Below, in pieces: positions 38,117-46,945 of a stretch of DNA of 64,000 bases; within the stretch, counting starts at the first letter, position 1, and each line of letters opens with the position of its first letter. Where the stretch lies: the NCBI GenBank assembly GCA_009835005.1, contig WTFG01000007.1:87568-151567 (forward strand). Direction: 5' to 3'. The notes beneath the pieces are model-generated. The model did not search any database. It saw only the letters and a list, made by a program, of their open reading frames with translations, and was not told the origin of the DNA. This DNA is from Flavobacteriaceae bacterium Ap0902 (lineage in GTDB: Bacteria; Bacteroidota; Bacteroidia; Flavobacteriales; Weeksellaceae). A program made the translations under genes and the position numbers.

Positions 38117-39571
38117 TTATTGCGTATGGATATTGAATGGTAGTGTGATGATAAAAGTAGAACCATCTCCTTGATTATTTCTAAACCGAATGGTACCATC
38201 ATATTCTTCTACTATTTTTTTTACCATAGGTAATCCCAGTCCAGAACCAGAGGATTTGGTGCTAAATTTAGGAACAAATAATTTGTCTACAATTTCATCT
38301 GGAACCCCAGAGCCATTATCTTTTACTAAAATATTTACGTGGGATTCATTTTTTTCTAATTCGATTTCAATTTTTGGTGTTCTCCCAATAGGGATAGCCT
38401 GATTAGCATTTTTAACTAAATTGGTAATAATCCTCACCAAATAGTTAGGGTCAAAATTGATGTAGATAGGTTCTTTGGGCGCTTTAAAAGTTAGAGAGTC
38501 CTCATCAAATAGCTCTAGTGCAATATCAATTTCTGTTATTAATTCAATGGTTTTATCTCTTCTTACAGGCATTTTAGTATAATCTGTAAAGGCCTCTGCG
38601 ATATCACTCAAAGTGTCTATTTGGCGTATAATCCCTTTAGATAATTCATTGACTTTTTCTTTAATATCTGGAGCTTCTGGGTCAAATCTCATTTGGAAAC
38701 TTTGCATTTGCAGCCTCATAGGTGTAAGTGGGTTCTTTAATTCATGGGCTACTTGTCTGGCGGCTTCTCTCCAAGTCTCCTCTCTCTCTACTTGTAATAA
38801 TTGTTCTGATTGTTCATTAATTTTATTTACCATTTCATTATAAGAGTCCACAATCACACTCACCTCATCATTATATTTATATTTAATAGGTTTATTCTTT
38901 TGAGCTATATGGGTGTTTTCAAATTTAAAAGCAATTTCCTGCAGTCTAGAAGTGATTGATTTAGAAATCCACCAAGAAACTAAGGCTCCAAGAGCAAGGA
39001 CAATGATGATTACTCCAGAAAGTCTTTCCAAAAGATCTATTAAGGCTTCTTGCAAGAAAGAATCATCATGCTTATAGGGGATACTAATAATACCTATGGG
39101 TTGTTGATTAAGGTTATAAATTAACCTATAAGAAGTTAGCAAGGTTTTATCTCCCTCTGTTTTTCTAACTTCAAATCTGTCATTGTTAGGAGTGATGTTT
39201 TGCATAATCACTTCTGGCACTTCTTTCCTCTCTGGGGTGAGCTTAGCCTCTGAGGTTAATAAAAGTTTTCCATCTAAGCCATACAAGGATATATGTACAT
39301 CATTAATGTCAGCATATTCAAATATTCTACTTTCTAAAACATTTTTAATATTGTTGTGATTGATTTCTTCATGATAATCTGTAGTCTCATAATCAATAGT
39401 CTCTATGATAGTTTTTTCTTTGCTAGCCAATCTATCTTCATGAAACTCTTTGGTGGTTTCTTGGAAATGGAAAAAAGTCAATAATGCTACTGTTACTGCC
39501 GTCATCAAAATCATGATAATTAATGCAGTAAAAATCCGAAACCTTAAAGATAGTTTGTTTAATAAATTCAA
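38117..39571 (-). CDS. HAMP-domain sensor histidine kinase (NtrY-like)
   Basis: Membrane two-component kinase of 484 residues. It has membrane segments at about 12-34 and 184-202 bracketing a 150-residue periplasmic sensor, HAMP at about 200-255, an H-box with phosphoacceptor His276 (QVAHELKNPLTPM), and an ATPase domain with N-box NLVKNANQAIP, DNGSGVPD and GSGLGLPMVKK. The start is TTG at 39571: an in-frame stop lies two codons upstream, and the neighbouring paralogue begins with ATG at the aligned position. No response regulator is adjacent, so the partner is unknown. Confidence 0.9.
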   Translation of the reverse strand: MNLLNKLSLRFRIFTALIIMILMTAVTVALLTFFHFQETTKEFHEDRLASKEKTIIETIDYETTDYHEEINHNNIKNVLESRIFEYADINDVHISLYGLDGKLLLTSEAKLTPERKEVPEVIMQNITPNNDRFEVRKTEGDKTLLTSYRLIYNLNQQPIGIISIPYKHDDSFLQEALIDLLERLSGVIIIVLALGALVSWWISKSITSRLQEIAFKFENTHIAQKNKPIKYKYNDEVSVIVDSYNEMVNKINEQSEQLLQVEREETWREAARQVAHELKNPLTPMRLQMQSFQMRFDPEAPDIKEKVNELSKGIIRQIDTLSDIAEAFTDYTKMPVRRDKTIELITEIDIALELFDEDSLTFKAPKEPIYINFDPNYLVRIITNLVKNANQAIPIGRTPKIEIELEKNESHVNILVKDNGSGVPDEIVDKLFVPKFSTKSSGSGLGLPMVKKIVEEYDGTIRFRNNQGDGSTFIITLPFNIHTQ

Positions 39572-39607
39572 AAGTTATTTTTAGTATGATGGTAATCAAA
39601 AATGATG

Positions 39608-40195
39608 CTATGCCCTAGACTCCATGAGTTTTTGTACATATTTACCCAAAATGTCAAATTCAAGATTAACCTCTGAGCCTATTTCTAACATGTGCAGATT
39701 CGTGTGTTGCCAAGTATAGGGTATAATAGCAACAGAAAACCCATTAGGTCCTGAATCTACTACGGTGAGGCTAATGCCATTTACGCAAATAGAGCCTTTT
39801 GTTACAGTGATGAATTCACTAGATTCATAAGAGAAGAATAATTTATAGCTTCCATTTTCATCTTCAACTTTTTCTAAAATTCCAATTTGGTCCACATGGC
39901 CTTGTACTACGTGCCCATCTAGTCTATCAGAAACCTTGACACAACGTTCTAGGTTTATTTTATCGCCAACCTTCCAAGTATTTAAGTTCGTAACTTTTAG
40001 AGTTTCTTCAATCGCTGTAACTGTATATTGATTATCCTCAAGCGAGACTACTGTTAAGCAAACACCGTTATGAGAAACACTTTGATCTATTTTTAATTCA
40101 TCTGTGAAATTACAGCGTAATGTAAAATGAGTATTGCCCTTATCTTGTACAATATTCTCTACAGTGGCCATTTCTTCTATGATTCCTGTAAACAT
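39608..40195 (-). CDS. ribE: Riboflavin synthase alpha chain
   Basis: Dismutates two 6,7-dimethyl-8-ribityllumazines to riboflavin. The 195-residue protein opens MFTGIIEEMATVE and contains two lumazine-binding repeats (NGVCLTVVS in the first, NGISLTVVD in the second) and GHVVQGHVDQIG at the domain junction. It follows the acidic protein at 40220 by 24 nt and stands alone; no other rib gene is nearby. Confidence 0.96.
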   Translation of the reverse strand: MFTGIIEEMATVENIVQDKGNTHFTLRCNFTDELKIDQSVSHNGVCLTVVSLEDNQYTVTAIEETLKVTNLNTWKVGDKINLERCVKVSDRLDGHVVQGHVDQIGILEKVEDENGSYKLFFSYESSEFITVTKGSICVNGISLTVVDSGPNGFSVAIIPYTWQHTNLHMLEIGSEVNLEFDILGKYVQKLMESRA

Positions 40196-40219
40196 TTTAA
40201 TTGGATATTTTAAATAGTT

Positions 40220-40726
40220 TTAATAATAATTATCTGGATCATAATAACTTTCATCATCAACCTCTTCTTCCTCATCATCATGAAAATCAGCATCAAAGTC
40301 TAAATCACCAAACATATTTTGTTCTGGTGCGTTTTCTGGTCTTTTCCCAAATTCAAAAACGACGGAAGGGAATTTGCCTTGTAGTGAGATCACTTGCGTC
40401 TCCACCACCTCACAATAAAAAGTCCACATTTCTAAAAAATCATAAACATAAATGGCGCGGCTCCCTTTTTGAGGTAGCACATCACCAATTTTAATTTCGT
40501 CCATGACCTCACCTGTATCATCTTCTGATGTGTCTAGAAGGGGTATTTCACTGCCTTGAAACCAATCTTCATTAGAAAGGTAAAAGGAAGCTAGTTCTTC
40601 TCCTTCTAAATCAAAAGCATCCCTAATAGCCTTATGTAGATCTAATAACGTTTGGGTGGATTCTATCTCAATATCTCTAAATACGTCTTCATCTGTTTCT
40701 AGAATTATACGGAACTTATGTATCAT
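40220..40726 (-). CDS. Plasmid pRiA4b ORF-3-like protein with acidic tail
   Basis: A 168-residue cytoplasmic protein. Residues 1-120 resemble the pRiA4b ORF-3 / IS1096 TnpR passenger domain (HKFRIILETDEDVFRDIEIE; WTFYCEVVE). The last 30 residues are extremely Asp/Glu/Tyr-rich (DDEEEEVDDESYYDPD). The domain's molecular function is unknown. It sits 2 nt after the CCA-type enzyme gene and 24 nt before ribE in one tight unit, so it behaves as a core gene rather than mobile cargo here. Confidence 0.65.
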   Translation of the reverse strand: MIHKFRIILETDEDVFRDIEIESTQTLLDLHKAIRDAFDLEGEELASFYLSNEDWFQGSEIPLLDTSEDDTGEVMDEIKIGDVLPQKGSRAIYVYDFLEMWTFYCEVVETQVISLQGKFPSVVFEFGKRPENAPEQNMFGDLDFDADFHDDEEEEVDDESYYDPDNYY

Positions 40727-40728
40727 TT

Positions 40729-42153
40729 TTATAGGTTTTTCTGAATTTTAAAGCCTGCTTTCTTCCCCAGTCTAAGCATGAATGCATAAGCTTCATTTCT
40801 ATCGTTCTTCAACTCTCCATCCAAAATTGCTTCCTTGATTTTATTTTTAATCATACCAACTTCCCTGCATGGTTGGATATTAAATGCCTGCATAATATCC
40901 TCTCCACTAATAGGCGGTTGGAAGTTACGAATATGATCTCTTTCCTCTACTTCTTTAATTTTCTCCTCTACCTTATTGAAGTTATTTTTAAATCTAGCTT
41001 GTTTTTTGGCGTTTTTGGTTGTAATGTCTGCTTTGCATAAGGTAAATAAATCTTCTAAATCCTGCCCTGCGTCAAATAATAGTCTGCGCAATGCATTGTC
41101 TGTAGCCTCCTCACTAACCAAGGGGATGGGTCTAGAACTCAGCATTACCAGCTTCTTCACATATTGCATTTCATTCCCCATAGGAAGTCTAAGTCTACGG
41201 AAAATTTTTGGAACCATTTTAGAGCCTACAAATTCGTGGGAATGAAACGTCCATCCCACTTTATTATCAAATTTTTTGGTAGGAGCTTTACCGATATCAT
41301 GGAGCAGAGCTGCCCATATAAGCCATAGATTATCTGTATGTTTGGAGATATTATCTACCACCTCAAAAGTGTGGTAAAAGTTATCTTTATGTGTTTGTCC
41401 TTCTTTTTCCTCTATTCCTTTTAAATCTGTAAGTTCTGGCAGAAATCTTTCTAATAAATTCGCATTGTCTAGCAAAATTAACCCATAGGAAGGTTTGGGA
41501 GATAATAAAATCTTATTAAATTCAGCCATAATTCTTTCTATAGAGATAATATCCAATCTTTTCGCATTTTGTTGAATGGCATGGAATGAATCTGCTTCTA
41601 TATCAAAGTTTAATTGACTCGCAAATCGGATAGCTCGCATCATCCGCAAGGGGTCGTCAGAGTAAGTGATATTGGGGTCTAATGGTGTGCGAATGACCTT
41701 GTCTTGCAGGTCTTGCATCCCATTGAATGGGTCTACAAACTCTCCATAGTTTTTCTGGTTTAAGGAAATGGCTAATGCGTTGATGGTGAAATCTCTCCTA
41801 AGTTGATCATCTTGGATAGAGCCATCTTCTACCGCAGGCTTTCTACTATCTTTGGAATAACTTTCTTTTCTTGCGCCAACAAATTCCCAATCTATGTCTT
41901 TGTGCCTAAACATAGCAGTGCCAAACCTTTTGAAAAAACTTACAGAAGATGTGTTACCCAATACTTTAGCAGTTTCCTTGGCAAGGGCAATTCCACTCCC
42001 CTCTGTTACAATATCAATATCCTTTTTCAATTCCCGTTGAAGCAAATAGTCTCGCACGAAACCGCCTATAACAAAAGTTTTCTGATTCAAAGTATCTCCG
42101 ATTTCCCCAATCACTTCAAAAACGTGATTGTCTAATGCTTCTTTCAGGTTCAT
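40729..42153 (-). CDS. CCA tRNA nucleotidyltransferase / poly(A) polymerase family with HD domain
   Basis: Class II nucleotidyltransferase, predicted to add or repair the tRNA 3' CCA end. In 474 residues: GGFVRDYLL (about 31-39), the catalytic DIDIV (about 46-50), RRDFTINALAI, the neck-region DDPLRMMRAIRFAS, and an HD phosphohydrolase domain with LLHDIGKAPTKKF. The single gene of this type in the window supports a full CCA-adding role, but poly(A) polymerase cannot be excluded by eye. A TATATTTG element ends 4 nt before its ATG. Confidence 0.92.
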   Translation of the reverse strand: MNLKEALDNHVFEVIGEIGDTLNQKTFVIGGFVRDYLLQRELKKDIDIVTEGSGIALAKETAKVLGNTSSVSFFKRFGTAMFRHKDIDWEFVGARKESYSKDSRKPAVEDGSIQDDQLRRDFTINALAISLNQKNYGEFVDPFNGMQDLQDKVIRTPLDPNITYSDDPLRMMRAIRFASQLNFDIEADSFHAIQQNAKRLDIISIERIMAEFNKILLSPKPSYGLILLDNANLLERFLPELTDLKGIEEKEGQTHKDNFYHTFEVVDNISKHTDNLWLIWAALLHDIGKAPTKKFDNKVGWTFHSHEFVGSKMVPKIFRRLRLPMGNEMQYVKKLVMLSSRPIPLVSEEATDNALRRLLFDAGQDLEDLFTLCKADITTKNAKKQARFKNNFNKVEEKIKEVEERDHIRNFQPPISGEDIMQAFNIQPCREVGMIKNKIKEAILDGELKNDRNEAYAFMLRLGKKAGFKIQKNL

Positions 42154-42157
42154 TTTG

Positions 42158-42165
42158 CAAATATA
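42158..42165 (-). promoter_or_regulatory. Putative -7 element abutting the CCA-enzyme start codon
   Basis: Minus strand reads TATATTTG, then CAAA, then ATG. A start site 4-6 nt beyond the element would fall on the ATG, i.e. a leaderless mRNA. No TTTG 19 nt upstream. Confidence 0.4.
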
Positions 42166-42221
42166 ATGATTTGTAGATGGTTTTATAAAATGCGTTCTTT
42201 GTGCTAATCGCAGAGCGTAAC

Positions 42222-42770
42222 CTAAGCTCTGATTACTTTAATTTGGCCATCATGTTTAATTTCTATGATAGATGAAGCCTCAAAGGGTGGGGCAAAGGTT
42301 TCTGTTTCTGGCATTATATAGTCTACCTTTTCTAATAATTGTGGATTAATTTGATTAAAAGTGCGTGGTGGTTTTTCTCCAGATAGATTGGCAGAGGTAG
42401 AAATAAGAGGTGTTTTTACACGTTGAATAATTTTCTTTAAAGGTAGATAATCTACTATCCGGATCCCAATAGTGCCTGCTGGGGAAATCAAAAAATCAGG
42501 AATGTCTATAATTTTATCATAGATAATAGTCAGAGGTTTGTCAGAAAGGTCTATGATATCCCAGGCTAATTCTGGCACGTCCACTAGTTTTTCTAAATGA
42601 CGATCGCTATCCACCAATAGGATGAAATTTTTATTCTCTGGGCGATTTTTAATCTGATTGATTTTCAGAATTGCTTTTTGATCTGTGGCTATACAACTCA
42701 ATCCAAAAGTTGTGTCCGTGGGTGTTAGGATTACACCAGAATTTTGTAATATATCTATGGCTTTTTGCAT
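42222..42770 (-). CDS. L-threonylcarbamoyladenylate synthase (TsaC/Sua5/YrdC family)
   Basis: Makes threonylcarbamoyl-AMP for the t6A37 modification of ANN-decoding tRNAs. The 182-residue protein has the YrdC fold signatures GGVILTPTDT-like (SGVILTPTDTTFGLSC), KINQIKNRPENKNF, and TPLISTSANLSGEKPP. The start is set at ATG 42770, one base after the upstream glycosyltransferase stop; a nine-codon longer version would overlap that gene. It lacks the extra Sua5 C-terminal domain. Confidence 0.92.
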   Translation of the reverse strand: MQKAIDILQNSGVILTPTDTTFGLSCIATDQKAILKINQIKNRPENKNFILLVDSDRHLEKLVDVPELAWDIIDLSDKPLTIIYDKIIDIPDFLISPAGTIGIRIVDYLPLKKIIQRVKTPLISTSANLSGEKPPRTFNQINPQLLEKVDYIMPETETFAPPFEASSIIEIKHDGQIKVIRA

Positions 42771-42771
42771 G

Positions 42772-43857
42772 TTATGATAAGTCTTTGAATAGTTCATAAA
42801 AACCTTCTATTGTTTTATCTATTGAAAGTTCTGTTTTAATTTTATGAATAGCATTTTGCCCCATCTGACGTCTCAAATCTGGAGATTCTATTAATTTCTG
42901 AATATGTTCTGCTAATTTTATATAATCCTTGATGGGTGCTACAAAACCACTTTGGTTCTCATCAATTAATTCTGTGCATCCTCCAGCATCTGTCATAACG
43001 ATGGGTTTGCCCATTACAGCTGCCTCGCTAATAGCTCTTCCCAGACCCTCACTTATAGAGGTTTGTACATAAATGTTTGCTCCTTTAATGAGTTCTGGTA
43101 CATCTTTTCTAAAACCGAGTAAATGTATGTTTTTTTGCTGAATAATTTGCGAATAAGCAGATAAATGCTCTTGCGTTAGATGGTGACCCGCTAAAATGAA
43201 ATGAATATCATTATTAAAGCATGCTGTCATTTTTAAAAAAGTAGGAATGTCTTTGACTTTATCATTTCTGCCAACCATAATGACTTTTATGGCATCTTTT
43301 GGAATATTTAATAGCGTGTAATTAAAAGGTTTAACATCGCTAAACCATTTCGTACTATATCCTTTGTAAATTTTTACAGCTCTATTTTTAGCTCTGCCAA
43401 ACAATTGCTTTCTCACATGTTGGTATACATATTCACTGTTGCAAATAATTTTATCTATTTTAGGATTTAAATAAGAGAGATAAGCAAATGGATCGTGCCA
43501 ATGGAGACTTGCAGAACCATAATAAGTAACAATTTTAAAATCTCTCTTTTTGATAAATGGGAGGAAGCTTCTTAGGTGTTTCCCATTACGAACGTATAGA
43601 ATTTGAATGCTTTTAGAAGTAATGATATCGGCAATTCCGTTGGCGAAGTGTTTATCAAACTTTTTTTTAGGTTCTATGGAAATGTATTCAATATGGTGGT
43701 TTTCAAAAAAAGCTCTAATTTCTGAATTTTCATTGGCCGCAACTGTAATATGAAATCCTTTTTTTTGAAGCCCAATAAAGGTTTCAATTTCCGAATAGTA
43801 AACATTCTTACTAGAAATATAATTTCCTAAAATTAATATGCGTATTGAATTATCCAT
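42772..43857 (-). CDS. Glycosyltransferase family 4
   Basis: A 361-residue GT-B sugar transferase acting at the cytoplasmic face of the inner membrane. The C-terminal half holds VIMVGRNDKVKDIPTFLK, GANIYVQTSISEGLGRAISEAA and GKPIVMTDAGGCTELIDENQ, the family nucleotide-sugar site (EGLGRAISEA carries the usual E-x7-E pair). Donor and acceptor are unknown. It is transcribed towards the TsaC gene; the neighbouring transferases suggest lipopolysaccharide or capsule work. Confidence 0.88.
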   Translation of the reverse strand: MDNSIRILILGNYISSKNVYYSEIETFIGLQKKGFHITVAANENSEIRAFFENHHIEYISIEPKKKFDKHFANGIADIITSKSIQILYVRNGKHLRSFLPFIKKRDFKIVTYYGSASLHWHDPFAYLSYLNPKIDKIICNSEYVYQHVRKQLFGRAKNRAVKIYKGYSTKWFSDVKPFNYTLLNIPKDAIKVIMVGRNDKVKDIPTFLKMTACFNNDIHFILAGHHLTQEHLSAYSQIIQQKNIHLLGFRKDVPELIKGANIYVQTSISEGLGRAISEAAVMGKPIVMTDAGGCTELIDENQSGFVAPIKDYIKLAEHIQKLIESPDLRRQMGQNAIHKIKTELSIDKTIEGFYELFKDLS

Positions 43858-43958
43858 AGGAGACCAAATTTCTTAATTATGGAATAAATTTGAATATAGA
43901 TTCCAGGTTTATTATCAAAACGCGTTATTTAGGTAAAGCAATCATATAATCTTAGCGG

Positions 43959-44723
43959 TTAATTAGATTTTTTCCACTTTTCATTTAATAGGACATAGCG
44001 TTTATACACATGTTGACCATAAATTTTAGAAATCAAATAACCTTCCCTGCCATCTAGAAACCCTAAGCCAAAAATATAGTGATGTAAGAATCTCCAAGCA
44101 GGTTTTATAGTGAAATGAAATATATTGGGTTTGACACCCTTTTTGAATAGTTCTTCTGCTCTTAAATCTGCATACATATCCAATTTCTTATTATACTCTT
44201 GTATAGAAGTCAATGAAAAATGTTGGAGTTTATTTATTAAATACCCCACTTCTCCAGAGCAAGACATAGTCTCGTGCACGAGTTTAGTTGCATCATAACT
44301 GCATTTATCTGTTTTGAAAAGTCTGATTGCCTTATCATTTTGCCAAGCACTATATTGGAGAGGTTTATTCAAAAAATAAAATTGACGATGAATGTAATAA
44401 GCGTTTTTAGCCTCTGGTTTATTAATGATATTTATGATCTCTTTTTGTAGCTCTTTACTTATGCGTTCATCTGCATCAAAAAATATGGTCCATGGATGCG
44501 TAGCTTGACTAATCGTAAAATTCTTCTGATCTGTGAAGTTTTTGAATTTACGCTGAATTAATTTTACCTCTGGGAATTCTTTTCTAATAATTTCTGCCGT
44601 ACCATCAGTACTAAAAGAATCTACAACGATAATCTCATCTGCAAAAGAAAAATTATTCAAATATCCGCGGATGTTATCTTTCTCGTTGAAAGAAATTAGC
44701 AGTGCTGATAGTTTGTTTGTCAT
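43959..44723 (-). CDS. Glycosyltransferase family 2 (LPS core WaaE/KdtX-like)
   Basis: A 254-residue GT-A enzyme. Landmarks are LSALLISFNEKDNIRGYL, VDSFSTDGTAEI, and the metal-binding FFDADERIS, followed by RLFKTDKCSYDATKLVHETM, which resembles LPS core heptoside glucosyltransferases. No membrane segment. It diverges from the GT4 gene at 44981 across a 257-nt gap. Confidence 0.86.
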   Translation of the reverse strand: MTNKLSALLISFNEKDNIRGYLNNFSFADEIIVVDSFSTDGTAEIIRKEFPEVKLIQRKFKNFTDQKNFTISQATHPWTIFFDADERISKELQKEIINIINKPEAKNAYYIHRQFYFLNKPLQYSAWQNDKAIRLFKTDKCSYDATKLVHETMSCSGEVGYLINKLQHFSLTSIQEYNKKLDMYADLRAEELFKKGVKPNIFHFTIKPAWRFLHHYIFGLGFLDGREGYLISKIYGQHVYKRYVLLNEKWKKSN

Positions 44724-44980
44724 AAATTTAAATTAATAACAGCTTAATTTATGCAAATTTAAAACAAAATAAGTTAAGTTCATATTAAACGGGGTATTCA
44801 GATAAAACTATTTATTTGTTTACATAGCAATGGATTCAGTTGGTCTAGCAAAAAAAAAGGATTTAGTAAAAGAATATTTTTAATATAGATTTTGGCGGTA
44901 AATTTGTTTATACTTAATATAAGACAAGAAATGCTGCAAAGAATAACACGTATGATAGTTGATTTTAAATTAAATAGAAG

Positions 44981-46018
44981 ATGAGGATTGCCCAAGTGAT
45001 TGATCAATTAGGAACTGGCGGAGCAGAAAGAGTTTGTGTCAATTTAACTAATCTATTTGCTAGAAATGGATTTGAAGTTAAACTCATAGTTTTTGATAAA
45101 ATAGGATCTTTCTTTGACTTGATAGATACCAATGTAGAAGTTGTTGTTCTAAATAAGAAAGAGGGTAAATTAAAAGCTTATAGAAAAATAGTAGAAGAAG
45201 TCCAAGCTTATGACATCATTCATGTGCACATGCGACAAACCTACAGATTCATTCAAAAAGCATTTTTAATTTTTGGAAAGAGAAAAAAAGTGATTTTGCA
45301 TGATCATTATGGCAAAATTGGAATTAATAAAAAGGTTCCTCTGTTTTATAAAAATTTATTTAAACCAACTTTTTATATAGGTTGCACCACACTCCTCACA
45401 GATTGGGCTAGATGGAAAGTGAAAATGAAAGAAGAGCATGTGTTTTTTGTAAATAACTTTGTTTTACAACAATCAGGTTCGGTAATTAATTATCCAAAGC
45501 GCAGCGGATTGGTTCTAGTAGCAAATTTAAAGGAAGTGAAAAACCATCGATTTGCCATTAGCTTAGCCCATGCATTGGATAAGAAATTAACTATTTATTG
45601 TTCCAACGCTTCTGGTGATTATTATGAAGAATTGAGGATATTATTAGAAGATTTGAATTATTCCAATCAAGTAAATTTTATCACGGGCTGCCATAATGTG
45701 CAAGCAGAATTTGGTAAATATGAGTTAGGCTTGCTTACATCATTCTCAGAGGGTGATCCATTGGTAATCATGGAATATTTGGCTCAAGGTCTACCTTGCC
45801 TAGTCTCTGATGTGGGAGAAGCTGTAAAAGTAATCAATCAACATTTCCCTTGGATGGTCCAAAGGGATTTTGAGCTAAATAATTGGATAAAAGCTTATCC
45901 GAAAGCCACCGATGTAGAGCCAGAGAGGATTAAAAACTTATATGATACTCACTTTTCAGAAGAACTTTATTTAAATCAATATCTAGAAATTTATAAAATT
46001 TTTCTTACCATAGCATGA
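44981..46018 (+). CDS. Glycosyltransferase family 4
   Basis: A 345-residue GT-B enzyme with the donor-site N-terminal IAQVIDQLGTGGAERVCVNL loop and C-terminal LGLLTSFSEGDPLVIMEYLAQGLPCLVSDVGEA, including the E-x7-E spacing. The GGAERV motif is typical of polysaccharide-assembly transferases. The specific sugar is unknown. It starts the plus-strand half of the glycosyltransferase cluster. Confidence 0.87.
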   Translation: MRIAQVIDQLGTGGAERVCVNLTNLFARNGFEVKLIVFDKIGSFFDLIDTNVEVVVLNKKEGKLKAYRKIVEEVQAYDIIHVHMRQTYRFIQKAFLIFGKRKKVILHDHYGKIGINKKVPLFYKNLFKPTFYIGCTTLLTDWARWKVKMKEEHVFFVNNFVLQQSGSVINYPKRSGLVLVANLKEVKNHRFAISLAHALDKKLTIYCSNASGDYYEELRILLEDLNYSNQVNFITGCHNVQAEFGKYELGLLTSFSEGDPLVIMEYLAQGLPCLVSDVGEAVKVINQHFPWMVQRDFELNNWIKAYPKATDVEPERIKNLYDTHFSEELYLNQYLEIYKIFLTIA

Positions 46019-46102
46019 AATTTTGAAGTTAATTTTGAACATAAATATAATCTTATCCATAAAACTCATGAATCTATCAATTATTTCAATATTTTTGTTT
46101 TT

Positions 46103-46927
46103 GTGGAAAATCGTATAAGCGTTATTATTAGTACTTATAATAAGCCAGATTGGTTAGAAAAATCGCTCTGGGGATATCATGCGCAAACATTTTCTAATTT
46201 TGAGTTAATCATTGCAGACGATGGTTCTACGGTAGAGACCAAGCAGATGATAGAGGCGTTATCTCCTTATCTTAATTACAAAATCAAACATGTATGGCAT
46301 CCAGATGATGGGTTCCAAAAGACCAAGATTACGAATAAAGCTATTCTAGAAACTTCAACGGATTATATTCTAATGAGCGATGGTGATTGCATTCCGAGAG
46401 CAGATTTCATACAAACCCACATAGAGCAGAGAGAAAAAGGTAAATTCCTGTCTGGCGGATATTTTATGCTCCCCACAGATACTTCTCACGCCATAAGTAA
46501 AGAGGATATCTTAAATCAAAAGTGCTTCAATTTAAAATGGCTGAAGAAAAATGGACTCAAGAATTCATTTAAAAATGTGAAATTATCTAGGAATAAAGTT
46601 TTATTAGGTTTATTAAACTTTCTTACTCCTACCAAACCAACTTGGAATGGGCATAATGCTTCTGGTTGGAAACAAGATATTTTGAGTGTGAATGGATTTG
46701 ATGAGCGTATGCAGTATGGTGGAGAAGATAGAGAATTGGGTGAACGCCTTGCGAACAATGGCATTAAGGGTAAACAAATTCGTTATAAAGCCATATGTAT
46801 TCACTTAGATCATCCAAGAGGGTATGTGAAAGAGGAAATGTGGGAAATCAATGATGCTATTCGCAAAGAAACGCGTGCCAAAAGAAAAGTAGAGACTGCG
46901 TTCGGAATTAAAAAGGTTAAGAAATAA
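46103..46927 (+). CDS. Glycosyltransferase family 2 with C-terminal galactosyltransferase-like part
   Basis: A 274-residue GT-A enzyme opening RISVIISTYNKPDWLEKSL, with the acid pair LIIADDGSTVETK, the metal site MSDGDCIPRADFI, and a later NGFDERMQYGGEDRELGERL segment like the glycosyltransferase 2-like C-terminal domain. The start is GTG at 46103; no in-frame ATG precedes the first strand. A TATTTTTG sequence at 46090-46097 lies just upstream. Last of the four transferases, ended by the repeat element. Confidence 0.87.
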   Translation: MENRISVIISTYNKPDWLEKSLWGYHAQTFSNFELIIADDGSTVETKQMIEALSPYLNYKIKHVWHPDDGFQKTKITNKAILETSTDYILMSDGDCIPRADFIQTHIEQREKGKFLSGGYFMLPTDTSHAISKEDILNQKCFNLKWLKKNGLKNSFKNVKLSRNKVLLGLLNFLTPTKPTWNGHNASGWKQDILSVNGFDERMQYGGEDRELGERLANNGIKGKQIRYKAICIHLDHPRGYVKEEMWEINDAIRKETRAKRKVETAFGIKKVKK

Positions 46928-46945
46928 TTAGAGAAAAGAAAAAAA

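Noticed and set aside
40201..40494. 97-codon plus-strand frame opposite the acidic-tail gene
   Set aside because: Its His/Asn-rich sequence is the antisense reading of Asp/Glu codons.
42771..42797. Nine-codon N-terminal extension of the TsaC-like gene
   Set aside because: It would overlap the glycosyltransferase; ATG 42770 matches the family N-terminus.
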